Below are positions 29,651 to 36,580 of a stretch of DNA of 36,580 bases, piece by piece. The position numbers and the translations under genes are program-made. Position 1 is the stretch's first letter. Each line of letters starts with the position of its first letter. Origin of the DNA: Ga0077527 sp964533495 (GTDB taxonomy: Bacteria > Pseudomonadota > Gammaproteobacteria > Burkholderiales > SG8-41); the NCBI GenBank assembly GCA_964533495.1, contig CAZHJU010000029.1:1-36580 (forward strand), in the 5' to 3' direction. The notes below the pieces were generated by a model that was not told the origin of the DNA, ran no database searches, and saw only the letters and a list, made by a program, of their open reading frames with translations.

Positions 29651-29926
29651 ATGAACCAACTGGACGAAAAACTCAAGAAGCGCATTTACGTGTTCTATTT
29701 TGCCGGGCTGCTGAACCTGGTGCTCGGCTGCTGGGTGCTGTTCTACGGCGGCGAGCTGGAGCAGGGCACGCGCACGGTGATGATGCTGTTCTTCTTCGGC
29801 TTCGCCGCGGTGGACTTCTGGATGCCGCAGCAGATGAAGAAGAAATACGCCGAATTCCAGGCCGAAACCCTGCGCATGCAGCGGGAGCAGGCGCAGAAAA
29901 CCGCTTCCGGCGGGCAGAAGGTCTGA
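29651..29926 (+). CDS. Small membrane protein, 91 aa (hypothetical)
   Basis: Starts at an ATG 17 bp after nusB, with a GGAG site. Two hydrophobic helices (VFYFAGLLNLVLGCWVLFY and TVMMLFFFGFAAVDFWMP) flank a short acidic loop (GGELEQGTR). The ends are charged: LDEKLKKR before the first helix, and QQMKKKYAEFQAETLRMQRE, a probable cytoplasmic coiled coil, after the second. N-in/C-in topology is expected. I do not recognise a family. Probably part of the nusB transcript. Confidence 0.8.
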   Translation: MNQLDEKLKKRIYVFYFAGLLNLVLGCWVLFYGGELEQGTRTVMMLFFFGFAAVDFWMPQQMKKKYAEFQAETLRMQREQAQKTASGGQKV

Positions 29927-29937
29927 CCGCGCCGCGG

Positions 29938-30777
29938 TCAGGCGCCCATCCTGCGCAGGCCGCCGGTCAGTATCGCCGCGAGTTCCTCTTCCTTCCGGTC
30001 CCAGTTCGCGGGCGCATCGACGTCGACGTCGAGGTCTGCGCCCATCAGCGGATGCAGCGTGGCGTCGGGCATCAGCCGGGCGAGCGTTGCGGCGGCGGCC
30101 TGCGGATGGGTCCTGTCGTTGCCGGGCACGATGCAGGCCGGTAGCGCGATCGATTTCAATTGCGCCTCATCGGCGCCGATCACCGGCTGGTCCATGCCGC
30201 CGCGGAACTGGCGGTCCCAGGCTTCCATCGCGGCGATGAACCGCGCCGGATCCATCGCCGTCAGCGCTGCGCGGTTGGCGGGGCGGGCGGCGATCAGTCC
30301 GCGGAAGTGTTCTGTTTCGCAGACCGCGGCCATGCCGCCGTCCCGCGCCGCGCGGATGTATTCACCGTAGTACTTTTCGGTCAGGCGCGACACCGCGAAC
30401 GCGCCGCCGGTGACCCGCCACAGCAGCAGGCCGCGTGTCGATCCCGGATACCGCAGCGCGAAATCGATCGACATCCGGCAGCCGGAGGAACTGCCGCCGA
30501 TGAACGCGGGCAGCACGTCCAGGTGCCGCAGCAGCGCATGCAGGTCGTCCGCCCAGATTTCATGCTCGGCGCCCGGCCTGCCGACCGAGGCTTCCGCGGC
30601 GCCGCAGTTGCGCCGGTCGTGGATCAGCACACGGAAGCCGCCGGCGGCGACGCGCGCGGCCAGCGGGCGGATTTCGTCCATGCCGCGCCTGCCGCCCGGG
30701 GACAGCGCGACCCACGGCCCGCCGCCGCCGAGGATTTCGTGGGGGATTTCGACGCCGTTGATGCGGGCGGTGGGCAT
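29938..30777 (-). CDS. Alpha/beta-fold hydrolase
   Basis: A 279-aa protein with an excellent AAGGAGA ribosome site. The fold is clear: VALSPGGRRGMDEIRPLAAR (oxyanion region), VLIHDRRNCGAAEASVG, and the nucleophile elbow FIGGSSSGCRMSIDFAL with Ser97. PACIVPGNDRTHPQAAAATL supplies the acid. The C-terminal GH(S) motif that normally carries the catalytic His is missing; the sequence there is TLHPLMGADLDVDVDAPANW. The His may be in PGNDRTH or TLH, or the protein may not be a classical hydrolase. It lies convergent with nusB's transcript. Substrate unknown. Confidence 0.82.
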   Translation of the reverse strand: MPTARINGVEIPHEILGGGGPWVALSPGGRRGMDEIRPLAARVAAGGFRVLIHDRRNCGAAEASVGRPGAEHEIWADDLHALLRHLDVLPAFIGGSSSGCRMSIDFALRYPGSTRGLLLWRVTGGAFAVSRLTEKYYGEYIRAARDGGMAAVCETEHFRGLIAARPANRAALTAMDPARFIAAMEAWDRQFRGGMDQPVIGADEAQLKSIALPACIVPGNDRTHPQAAAATLARLMPDATLHPLMGADLDVDVDAPANWDRKEEELAAILTGGLRRMGA

Positions 30778-30834
30778 GTCTTTCTCCTTGCGGTGCGGTT
30801 TATCCGAATCTGATGCCGGGCTGCGGGGTTGCGT

Positions 30835-31977
30835 TCAGTCCGGCGGTTTGCCGCGTGGCGGCCGGCTGATCAGCGCGCCGGCCGCCATCAGCACGGCATT
30901 GATCCAGAACATCGCGAACAGGCCCGCCACGGCAGCGATGCCGCCGAACAGCACGGGGCTGATCATCTTGGTGAACTGGTTGGTGGTGAACTTGAGGCCC
31001 AGCGCTTCGCCCGAGCGGCCGTCCTTCGAATTGCTGAACATCATCATCAGGATGATCGGCTGGCCGCCGCCCATGCCCAGCCCGAAGCAGAAGGACACGA
31101 GGGCGAGCGGCACGGCGTCGCGGAACAGCGGGATCAGCGCGAGACCGGCGGCGCCGGCGGCGAAGGCGCAGACCAGCACGCGCTGGTCGCCGAAGCGGCG
31201 GATCACCCGCGGCAGCGCGAAGCGGGCGATGAAGGCGGCCGCCGAATTCATCGCGAGCACGATGCCGATGGCCGAGGCCGACAGGCCGACGACATGGCCG
31301 TAGACCGGCATGTAGACCTGGTAGAGGTTGAGGCCGGCGTTGAGCAGGCAGCCGGTGACCAGCATGCGGCGCACCAGCGGATCGGCCAGCATGGCCCGGA
31401 TGCCGCCGCCCGATCTGCCGGGTTTGCGGGTGCCGCCGGGCAGCGTGCCGCCGCGCAGCGCCATCAGGGCCATCTGCGTCAGCGAAATGGCGACCAGGGC
31501 GAGCAGCGCGCCGCTGTAGCCGATGTGATCCACCGAGAAGCCGGCGAGCAGCGGCCCGAGGAGCTGGCCCGCCGACATCGTCAGCGTGTAGTTGGCGAAA
31601 TAGCGCGCGCGGTTGTCCGGCGTGCTCAGCAGCCCGACCAGGTTCTGCGTGGAGAGGTTGATGAAGATCACCGACAGGCCGGTCAGCAGTCCGGCGGCGT
31701 ACAGCGCGGGCAGCCCCGGCGCGGCCCAGGGCGTCAGCACGCCGAGTCCGCCGCAGACGATGCCGAAGGTCATCGGCCAGCGCGCGCCGTGGCGGTCGAC
31801 CAGGCGGCCGGCGATCACGGCCAGCAGCATCGGGAACAGGGAAAAGCTGCCGGCGATCAGGCCGATCGTCAGCGGCCCGGCCCCGAGCTGCAGCGCGTAC
31901 AGGGACACCACGACCTGCGTCGCGACCACGCCCAGGCTGTTGAGAACGCTGATGGTGTAAGGAAAAGTGATCGACAC
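30835..31977 (-). CDS. MFS transporter, paralogue of the one at 15732-16859
   Basis: A 380-aa, 12-helix membrane protein. AGRLVDRHGARWPMTFG is the MFS loop motif; SFCFGLGMGGGQPIILMMMF and SKDGRSGEALGLKFTTNQF correspond position by position to FGFGLGMGIGIP and AEGRSGQTLGL in the other MFS gene. The frame stays open far upstream across thiL's opposite strand; the GTG at 31977 (MSITFPYTISVLN) gives the same N-terminal layout as the paralogue. No ribosome site is obvious. Divergent from thiL by 147 bp. Substrate unknown; the pair may carry related compounds. Confidence 0.85.
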   Translation of the reverse strand: MSITFPYTISVLNSLGVVATQVVVSLYALQLGAGPLTIGLIAGSFSLFPMLLAVIAGRLVDRHGARWPMTFGIVCGGLGVLTPWAAPGLPALYAAGLLTGLSVIFINLSTQNLVGLLSTPDNRARYFANYTLTMSAGQLLGPLLAGFSVDHIGYSGALLALVAISLTQMALMALRGGTLPGGTRKPGRSGGGIRAMLADPLVRRMLVTGCLLNAGLNLYQVYMPVYGHVVGLSASAIGIVLAMNSAAAFIARFALPRVIRRFGDQRVLVCAFAAGAAGLALIPLFRDAVPLALVSFCFGLGMGGGQPIILMMMFSNSKDGRSGEALGLKFTTNQFTKMISPVLFGGIAAVAGLFAMFWINAVLMAAGALISRPPRGKPPD

Positions 31978-32124
31978 TGGAGATTTCGGAAGGAGGCGCG
32001 GCCCGCTGTTGCCGATGCGGCCGCGAATTGTAAGTCCTGCGGGCGGCGGCTGTCCGCCGGTTTCCGGATCATGGAACGCCGTCGCCGGCGTCGCCGCAGG
32101 CGCGTTCAGGGCACAATACGGCCC

Positions 32125-33093
32125 ATGACTTCCGAATTCCGGCTCATCGGCAAATACTTCACCCACGCCGCGCCGCGCACCCTGCTCGGCGTCGGCGACG
32201 ATGCGGCGCTGATCCGGCCGTCGCGCGGACAGGCGCTCGCGGTCGCGGCCGACATGCTGGTCGGCGGGCGGCATTTCTTCATGGACACCGATCCGGAAGC
32301 GGTCGGCCACAAGGCGCTGGCGGTGAACCTGTCGGACATGGCGGCGATGGGCGCGGTGCCGCGCTGGGCGACCCTGGGGATTGCATTGCCGCAGGCCGAC
32401 GAACGCTGGATCGCGGCGATGTCGCGGGGATTCATGAAACTCGCGCGCAAACACGGCGTCGACCTGATCGGCGGCGACACCACGCGCGGGCCGCTGAACC
32501 TCTGCGTGCAGATCATCGGCGAGGTGCCGGCGCGGGGCGCGCTGCGCCGCGACGGGGCGAAACCCGGCGACGACATCTGGGTGTCGGGCACGCTGGGGGA
32601 CGCCGCGCTGGCGGTGGCCGCCAGGAAAAAACGCATCAGACTCGGCACTGCCGAGCTGAAACATGCGCTGCGGCGCCTCGACCGGCCGCAGCCGCGCATT
32701 GCGCTGGGGCTGGCCCTGCGCGGGGTCGCGCGCAGCGCGATCGATGTGTCCGACGGGCTGGTCGCGGACTTGGGCCACATCTGCGAATGTTCGAAAGTCG
32801 CCGCGGTGGTGGCCTTCGAGCGCCTGCCGGTGTCGGCATTGCTGCGGCGTCATCTGCGCTCGCCGGTTGCGCAGTCGGCGCTGCTCGGCGGTGGCGACGA
32901 TTACGAACTGTGTTTCACCGCGGCGCCGTCGAGGCGCGCGGCGGTCGAGCGTGCGGCGCTGCGCGCCCGGACCCGGGTGACGCGCATCGGGCGCGTGATC
33001 CGCGCGCCCGAGGGCGTGTGCAGCGTGGCGGTGGTGGATCGGGATGGTCTGCCGCTGATACCCGCGCGCAGGGGGTTTGACCACTTTGGCTGA
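32125..33093 (+). CDS. thiL: Thiamine-monophosphate kinase
   Basis: A 322-aa ATP-dependent kinase making the active cofactor thiamine diphosphate. SEFRLIGKYF (the F/Y start), GVGDDAALIRPSRGQ with the metal-binding DD pair, DMLVGGRHF, GHKALAVNLSDMAAMGAVPRWA, LIGGDTTRGPLNLCVQIIGEV, AIDVSDGLVADLGHI, and GGGDDYELCFTA are all standard ThiL motifs. Length is normal. In many betaproteobacteria thiL is followed by pgpA, pncC and recA; here a cyclase gene intervenes. Confidence 0.96.
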   Translation: MTSEFRLIGKYFTHAAPRTLLGVGDDAALIRPSRGQALAVAADMLVGGRHFFMDTDPEAVGHKALAVNLSDMAAMGAVPRWATLGIALPQADERWIAAMSRGFMKLARKHGVDLIGGDTTRGPLNLCVQIIGEVPARGALRRDGAKPGDDIWVSGTLGDAALAVAARKKRIRLGTAELKHALRRLDRPQPRIALGLALRGVARSAIDVSDGLVADLGHICECSKVAAVVAFERLPVSALLRRHLRSPVAQSALLGGGDDYELCFTAAPSRRAAVERAALRARTRVTRIGRVIRAPEGVCSVAVVDRDGLPLIPARRGFDHFG

Positions 33094-33180
33094 AATTGCA
33101 GATTGACGGTGCGGCAGAAGAAAGCGCAGTCAATCTGATTCGGGACGACACGGCGCAGTGCTCCGGGGAGGGGAAATGTC

Positions 33181-34557
33181 ATGCCAGCCAGTCCGCTGAA
33201 AAGAAAATTGTCGGCAATACTCGCGGCGGATGCCGTCAGTTACAGCCGCAAGATGTCCAGGAACGAAGAAGGCACGATGCGCGTGCTGTCCGCGCATCGC
33301 GCGGTGATCGACGGCATCATCGAATTTCACGATGGCCGCATCGCCAATACGGCTGGCGACAGCGTGCTGGCCGAATTTGCCAGTCCGGTGGAGGCGGTGC
33401 GCTGCGCGGTCGAGATCCAGGATGCGCTGCGCACCCGCAACGACAGCTTGCCGGAGGAACAGCGCCTGGAATTCCGGGTGGGCGTCAATCTTGGCGACGT
33501 CATGGTCAAGGGCGCTGATCTTCTGGGGGATGGCGTGAATGTCGCCGCGCGGCTCGAAAGCATCGCCGAACCGGGCGGCATCTGCATCTCGTCGAGCATT
33601 CATGACCTCATTCGCGGCAAGCTGGACCTCGGGTTCGTCGACATCGGCGAGCAGAGCCTGAAGAACATCGAGCATCCGATCCGGGTCTACCGGGTGGACC
33701 GGGATGGCATGAAGCCGGCGGGCGGCGGGGGCGGGCGGAAAGCCCCGCGGATGCGGGCCGTCGGTGCCGCGGCTGCAGCCGCGGCGGTCGCGTTGCTGGC
33801 CGCCGCATGGGGCTGGAATATTTTGCCGCAGATGCCCTGGGAGGCGGAGCGGCAGCGGCAGGCTGCGGCGGATGCCGAACGGCGGGCCGCAATCGCGGCC
33901 GATCTGGAGCGTGCCCGGGCCGCAGCCGAGGCGGCGCAAAGCAGGGCTGAAGCCGAGGCGGCCGCCGCGGCCGACGCCCGGCGTGCGCTGGAGGCGCAGC
34001 GCGCCGCGGCGTCAAAAGCCGCCGCCGCCGCGGAACTGGCCCGTGTGCGTACCGAAGCCGAGGCGGCAAGGCGCAAGGCGGAAGCGGATCTGAATGCGGC
34101 AAAACAGGCCCTGGAGCGCGCGGAACGCGAGCGGCTCGCTGCCGCGAAGCTGCAGCAGCCGTCGCCGGCTGCATCCGGGGCGACCGTTGCGCCGTCGCCG
34201 CTCGCACAGGAATCAACGGCGTCTCCGGATGGCGGCAGGTGGTCGGCATCGCTGCATTGCGATCCGTGGCGTGCTGTCGGTGCGGTGAATTTTCCGCTGC
34301 GCAGTTCGTTTGGCAGCGCGGGTTTCGAATTGACGCGCGGTTATCCGGAGATGCCCGGCTACGTGCTGTTGCGCGGCGTTCCCGCGCCGGATGGCAGGCT
34401 GGTGCTGACCGGCCATGGCAGGACGGGCAGACAGGGCAAACAGCCGGGCACGCCATACGAGGCGCAATTCATCGGCGTGCTGCAGGCCGGGCTCTACGTG
34501 GGACGTGGCTCGCTGGGCGAGCGGCCATGCGTCGTCCGGATGTCGCGCGCCAGGTAA
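33181..34557 (+). CDS. Membrane-anchored class III adenylate/guanylate cyclase with coiled coil and extra-cytoplasmic domain
   Basis: A 458-aa protein with GGAGGGGAAA before its ATG. The N-terminal cyclase domain (about 8-172) has metal-binding Asp17 (ILAADAVSYSR) and Asp60 (ANTAGDSVLAEF), and transition-state Asn120/Arg124 (GVNVAARLES). The usual substrate-specifying Lys is replaced by Asn56, as in a known subset of bacterial cyclases. A Gly/Arg linker leads to one membrane helix (about 193-212). A long Ala/Glu/Arg coiled coil (220-325) follows, then a C-terminal domain (about 345-458) with Cys360 and Cys450 that could form a disulfide outside the membrane. Orientation: cyclase inside, sensor outside (inferred). 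It sits between thiL and pgpA. Confidence 0.88.
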   Translation: MPASPLKRKLSAILAADAVSYSRKMSRNEEGTMRVLSAHRAVIDGIIEFHDGRIANTAGDSVLAEFASPVEAVRCAVEIQDALRTRNDSLPEEQRLEFRVGVNLGDVMVKGADLLGDGVNVAARLESIAEPGGICISSSIHDLIRGKLDLGFVDIGEQSLKNIEHPIRVYRVDRDGMKPAGGGGGRKAPRMRAVGAAAAAAAVALLAAAWGWNILPQMPWEAERQRQAAADAERRAAIAADLERARAAAEAAQSRAEAEAAAAADARRALEAQRAAASKAAAAAELARVRTEAEAARRKAEADLNAAKQALERAERERLAAAKLQQPSPAASGATVAPSPLAQESTASPDGGRWSASLHCDPWRAVGAVNFPLRSSFGSAGFELTRGYPEMPGYVLLRGVPAPDGRLVLTGHGRTGRQGKQPGTPYEAQFIGVLQAGLYVGRGSLGERPCVVRMSRAR

Positions 34558-34702
34558 TCTTCTGCGGCGAAGCCGGCACGGGGCGGACTGGCAATCCGGG
34601 CGCGTCCTGCATGTCTGCCGATACCGGCGCAAATATGGGAACATTGGCCCATTCCGGTTGTTTCGTTCCTGTGCTGTATTCACTGGTTGCTGCCGGCAAT
34701 GT

Positions 34703-34738
34703 GTGCTCCGGATCCGATTTGATCCGCCGGCACTTTTT
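34703..34738 (+). terminator. Possible rho-independent terminator after the cyclase gene
   Basis: GTGC and GGATC pair with GATCC and GCAC around a CGATTT loop and a small internal loop, followed by TTTTT at 34734-34738. It would separate the cyclase transcript from pgpA. Confidence 0.4.
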
Positions 34739-34788
34739 CAGTGTGATCAAAGCGCCGCGGATGTCTGTGCGGCGGGAGTCTGATTATT

Positions 34789-35283
34789 TTGGCTGATCCG
34801 GTAACGCGCCCGTCGTGGCGTTTCGTGCTGGGCCACCCGGCGCATTTCATCGCTTTCGGCGGCGGCGCCGGGCTGTCGCCGGCGGCGCCGGGCACTTTCG
34901 GCACGCTGCTGGCGCTGCCGCTGTTCCATGTGCTGTCGCCGCTGCTCGATCCCTGGAGTTTCCTGGTGCTGGTCGTCGCGCTGTTCTGGCTCGGCACATG
35001 GGCCTGCGCCGTGACCGGCCATGCGCTGGGCGTGGCCGACCACGGCGGCATGGTGTGGGACGAGACGGTGGCTTTCCTGCTGGTGCTGTTCTTCGTGCCG
35101 GCGACCGGTTACTGGCAGGCTTTCGCGTTCCTGCTGTTCCGCCTGTTCGACATCTTCAAGCCGCCGCCCATCCGTTACTATGACCGCGTGCTGAAGAACG
35201 GTTTCGGCGTGATGTGGGACGACCTGCTGGCGGCGGGTTATACCCTGCTGGTGATCGCCGGCGCTTACGCATGGCTTGGCTAG
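34789..35283 (+). CDS. pgpA: Phosphatidylglycerophosphatase A
   Basis: A 164-aa membrane phosphatase that removes phosphate from phosphatidylglycerophosphate to give phosphatidylglycerol. GLSPAAPGTFGTLLALPL is the diagnostic start ('GllP.aPGT.gsl..ip'); HGGMVWDETVAFLLVLFFVP and FLLFRLFDIFKPPPIRYYDR are the catalytic-region signatures; NGFGVMWDDLLAAGY ends it. About four hydrophobic segments. The start is a TTG at 34789, preceded by GGGAG; the first in-frame ATG would cut into the domain. Confidence 0.95.
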   Translation: MADPVTRPSWRFVLGHPAHFIAFGGGAGLSPAAPGTFGTLLALPLFHVLSPLLDPWSFLVLVVALFWLGTWACAVTGHALGVADHGGMVWDETVAFLLVLFFVPATGYWQAFAFLLFRLFDIFKPPPIRYYDRVLKNGFGVMWDDLLAAGYTLLVIAGAYAWLG

Positions 35284-35287
35284 AAGG

Positions 35288-35298
35288 AAGGAGGTGAT
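35288..35298 (+). promoter_or_regulatory. Near-perfect Shine-Dalgarno of pncC
   Basis: AAGGAGGTGAT matches 11 consecutive bases of the complement of the 16S rRNA tail, with the AGGAGG core 6 bases before the ATG. It begins 4 bases after the pgpA stop. Confidence 0.8.
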
Positions 35299-35300
35299 GC

Positions 35301-35801
35301 ATGCCGGACAGGGTTTTGTATGGACTGGCGGTGAAGGTGGGCGAGGCGCTGAAGGCGCAGGGCCTGATGCTGGCGACGGCGGAGTCCTGCACCGGCGGCT
35401 GGGTGGCGCAGGCGGTGACCGCGGTGCCGGGCAGTTCGCAATGGTTCGAGCGCGGTTTTGTCAGCTATACCTATATCTCGAAGCGCGAAATGCTGGGCGT
35501 GTCCCAGGACACGCTGGGCGCGCATGGCGCGGTGTCGGAGCCGGTGGTGCGGGAAATGGTGGCCGGCGCGCTGGCCAACAGCCATGCGCAGATCGCGGTC
35601 GCCATCAGTGGCACTGCGGGGCCCGACGGCGGCACGCCGCAGAAGCCGGTGGGTACCGTGTGTTTCGCCTGGGGCGTGAAAAACGGCGAACCGAAAAGCG
35701 CGACGCTGCATTTTCCGGGCGACCGCGAGGCGGTGCGGCGGGCCGCGGTCCGGGCCGCGCTGGAAGGGGTGCTGGGCCTATTACCGGCGACGATCAAATA
35801 A
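35301..35801 (+). CDS. pncC: Nicotinamide-nucleotide amidase (CinA C-terminal domain protein)
   Basis: A 166-aa stand-alone CinA-C domain. It deamidates NMN to nicotinate mononucleotide in the pyridine nucleotide salvage cycle. ATAESCTGGWVAQAVTAVPG-SSQWFERGFVSYTYISKREMLGV holds the active-site Ser/Thr-Gly-Gly region, and AVAISGTAGPDGGTPQKPVG-TVCFAW is the second family signature. Length is normal. Located between pgpA and recA as in many proteobacteria. The stop codon runs straight into AT-rich repeat copy E. Confidence 0.95.
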   Translation: MPDRVLYGLAVKVGEALKAQGLMLATAESCTGGWVAQAVTAVPGSSQWFERGFVSYTYISKREMLGVSQDTLGAHGAVSEPVVREMVAGALANSHAQIAVAISGTAGPDGGTPQKPVGTVCFAWGVKNGEPKSATLHFPGDREAVRRAAVRAALEGVLGLLPATIK

Positions 35802-35835
35802 TATAACTATTTAATTTTAAACATATTTTTATCAA
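35802..35835 (+). repeat. AT-rich dispersed repeat, copy E (pncC-recA spacer)
   Basis: TATAACTATTTAATTTTA then AACATATTTTTATCAAT, beginning at the base after the pncC TAA. Same left half as copies A-C; the right half is closest to copies A and D. It lies just upstream of the recA LexA box. Confidence 0.65.
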
Positions 35836-35855
35836 TCATCTGTCTATTTACACAC

Positions 35856-35875
35856 TACTGTATAAATAAACAGCT
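35856..35875. promoter_or_regulatory. LexA (SOS) box of recA
   Basis: TACTG-TATAAATAAA-CAGCT keeps the CTG-N10-CAG core of the LexA operator (consensus TACTGTATATATATACAGTA). It lies 18 bp upstream of the recA -10 element, where bound LexA would block polymerase. Confidence 0.9.
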
Positions 35876-35892
35876 TTTTGCCGAAGAATGTG

Positions 35893-35898
35893 TATAAT
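35893..35898 (+). promoter_or_regulatory. recA -10 element TATAAT
   Basis: Perfect TATAAT 68 bp before the recA ATG and immediately downstream of the LexA box. The -35 region would overlap the operator; no strong hexamer is seen there. Confidence 0.7.
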
Positions 35899-35965
35899 GC
35901 GAACCGTCGGCTGAATCGCAGCACACCGGACAACACAGGACAGAGAAGAGGAAGAAGAGGACACC

Positions 35966-36580
35966 ATGGACGAAAACAAGACCAAGGCGCTGGCAGCGGC
36001 GCTGTCGCAGATCGAGAAGCAGTTCGGCAAGGGTTCGGTGATGCGCATGGGCGAGTCGGACGTCGCCCGCGACATCCAGGCGGTGTCGACCGGTTCGCTG
36101 GGCCTGGACATCGGGCTCGGCATCGGCGGGCTGCCGCGCGGCCGGGTCGTCGAAATCTACGGTCCGGAGTCCTCGGGCAAGACCACGCTGACGCTGTCGG
36201 TGATCGCGCAGATGCAGAAACTCGGCGGCTCGGCGGCCTTCATCGACGCCGAGCACGCGCTCGATCCGCAGTATGCCGCCAAGCTCGGCGTCAAGGTCGA
36301 CGAACTGATCATTTCCCAGCCCGACAACGGCGAGCAGGCGCTGGAGATCGCCGACATGCTGGTGCGCTCGGGTTCGGTCGACGTGGTGGTGATCGACTCG
36401 GTGGCGGCGCTGGTGCCCAGGGCCGAGATCGAGGGCGAGATGGGCGAGCCGCAGATGGGCCTGCAGGCGCGGCTGATGTCGCAGGCGCTGCGCAAGCTGA
36501 CCGCCAACATCAAGCGCTCGAACACGCTGGTGATTTTCATCAACCAGATCCGCATGAAGATCGGCGTCATGTTCGGCAAC
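35966..36580 (+). CDS. recA: Recombinase RecA (5' part, 205 codons)
   Basis: The first 205 of about 345 residues; the gene continues beyond the window. RecA coats single-stranded DNA, promotes strand exchange and triggers LexA self-cleavage. Visible: ALSQIEKQFGKGSVMRMGE, Walker A GPESSGKT (66-73), AAFIDAEHALDPQYAAKLGV, the Walker B strand VDVVVIDSVAALVPRAEIEGE, MGLQARLMSQALRKLT (loop L1 region), and NTLVIFINQIRMKIGVMFG entering loop L2. AGAGGACA precedes the ATG. Upstream operator and -10 indicate SOS control. Confidence 0.98.
   Translation, partial: MDENKTKALAAALSQIEKQFGKGSVMRMGESDVARDIQAVSTGSLGLDIGLGIGGLPRGRVVEIYGPESSGKTTLTLSVIAQMQKLGGSAAFIDAEHALDPQYAAKLGVKVDELIISQPDNGEQALEIADMLVRSGSVDVVVIDSVAALVPRAEIEGEMGEPQMGLQARLMSQALRKLTANIKRSNTLVIFINQIRMKIGVMFGN

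Noticed and set aside
30829..33093. Very long frames on both strands (about 750 codons each) spanning the MFS and thiL genes
   Set aside because: Each is a real gene plus the opposite-strand shadow of its neighbour. GC-rich codon bias keeps these frames open. Only the MFS part (30835-31977) and the thiL part (32125-33093) show family motifs.

Overview
The window reads as a piece of a GC-rich betaproteobacterial chromosome (Burkholderiales/Rhodocyclales-like; lineage inferred, no rRNA present). The inference rests on the right-hand core block glyA-nrdR-ribD-ribE-ribBA-ribH-nusB ... thiL-pgpA-pncC-recA, on the divergent darP/pmbA pair beside mogA, and on a catabolic accessory repertoire (amidase, Bug-type and TRAP binding proteins, class III CoA-transferase) typical of that group.

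Layout. 1-2.6 kb: start of a TPP-dependent enzyme (minus), an amidase, and a glycine-zipper lipoprotein with a clear terminator. 2.4-6.0 kb: a short membrane ORF coupled to a UMF1-type MFS transporter, a large uncharacterised protein and a GNAT acetyltransferase. 6.1-10.7 kb: CoA-transferase, an overlapping FkbM methyltransferase/2OG-oxygenase pair, a TTT (Bug) binding protein and a carboxylesterase. 10.7-13.4 kb: a 137-bp inverted-repeat element fused to the end of mogA, then darP and pmbA head to head. 13.5-16.9 kb: TRAP binding protein, Gfo/Idh/MocA oxidoreductase, MFS transporter. 16.9-19.4 kb: a conspicuously AT-richer two-gene island encoding a nuclease-helicase fusion (PD-(D/E)XK plus Schlafen-group-3/DUF2075 SF1 helicase) and an unrecognised 141-aa protein; this is the best candidate for an undescribed, defence-like system. 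19.4-23.8 kb: a tandem SnoaL-like protein, LysE exporter and TRAP membrane subunits DctM/DctQ. 23.9-29.9 kb: glyA, nrdR, the riboflavin genes and nusB. 29.9-36.6 kb: a hydrolase, a second MFS paralogue, thiL, a class III nucleotide cyclase, pgpA, pncC and the first 205 codons of recA behind a LexA box.

Between genes there is a second layer. At least five, probably seven, copies of a ~34-bp AT-rich sequence (ATAAGTATTTGATTTTA followed by TTGATATTTTTATTT) occur in both orientations. Five sit at or just after stop codons (pmbA, snoaL-like gene, dctM, ribH, pncC). This dispersed repeat stands out sharply against the GC-rich background and I do not recognise it. Other repeat families present are a REP-like palindrome, two 'GTCACCCC...GGAATGACG' elements between dctQ and dctM, a heptad inverted repeat between glyA and nrdR, and the CCACAGAG-type element at mogA.

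Functionally, the riboflavin genes form a compact run ending in transcription factor nusB. The accessory half looks like uptake and CoA-dependent breakdown of organic acids or amides. No tRNA, rRNA, CRISPR array, riboswitch or complete transposon was found. Everything here comes from reading the sequence; no database search was run.
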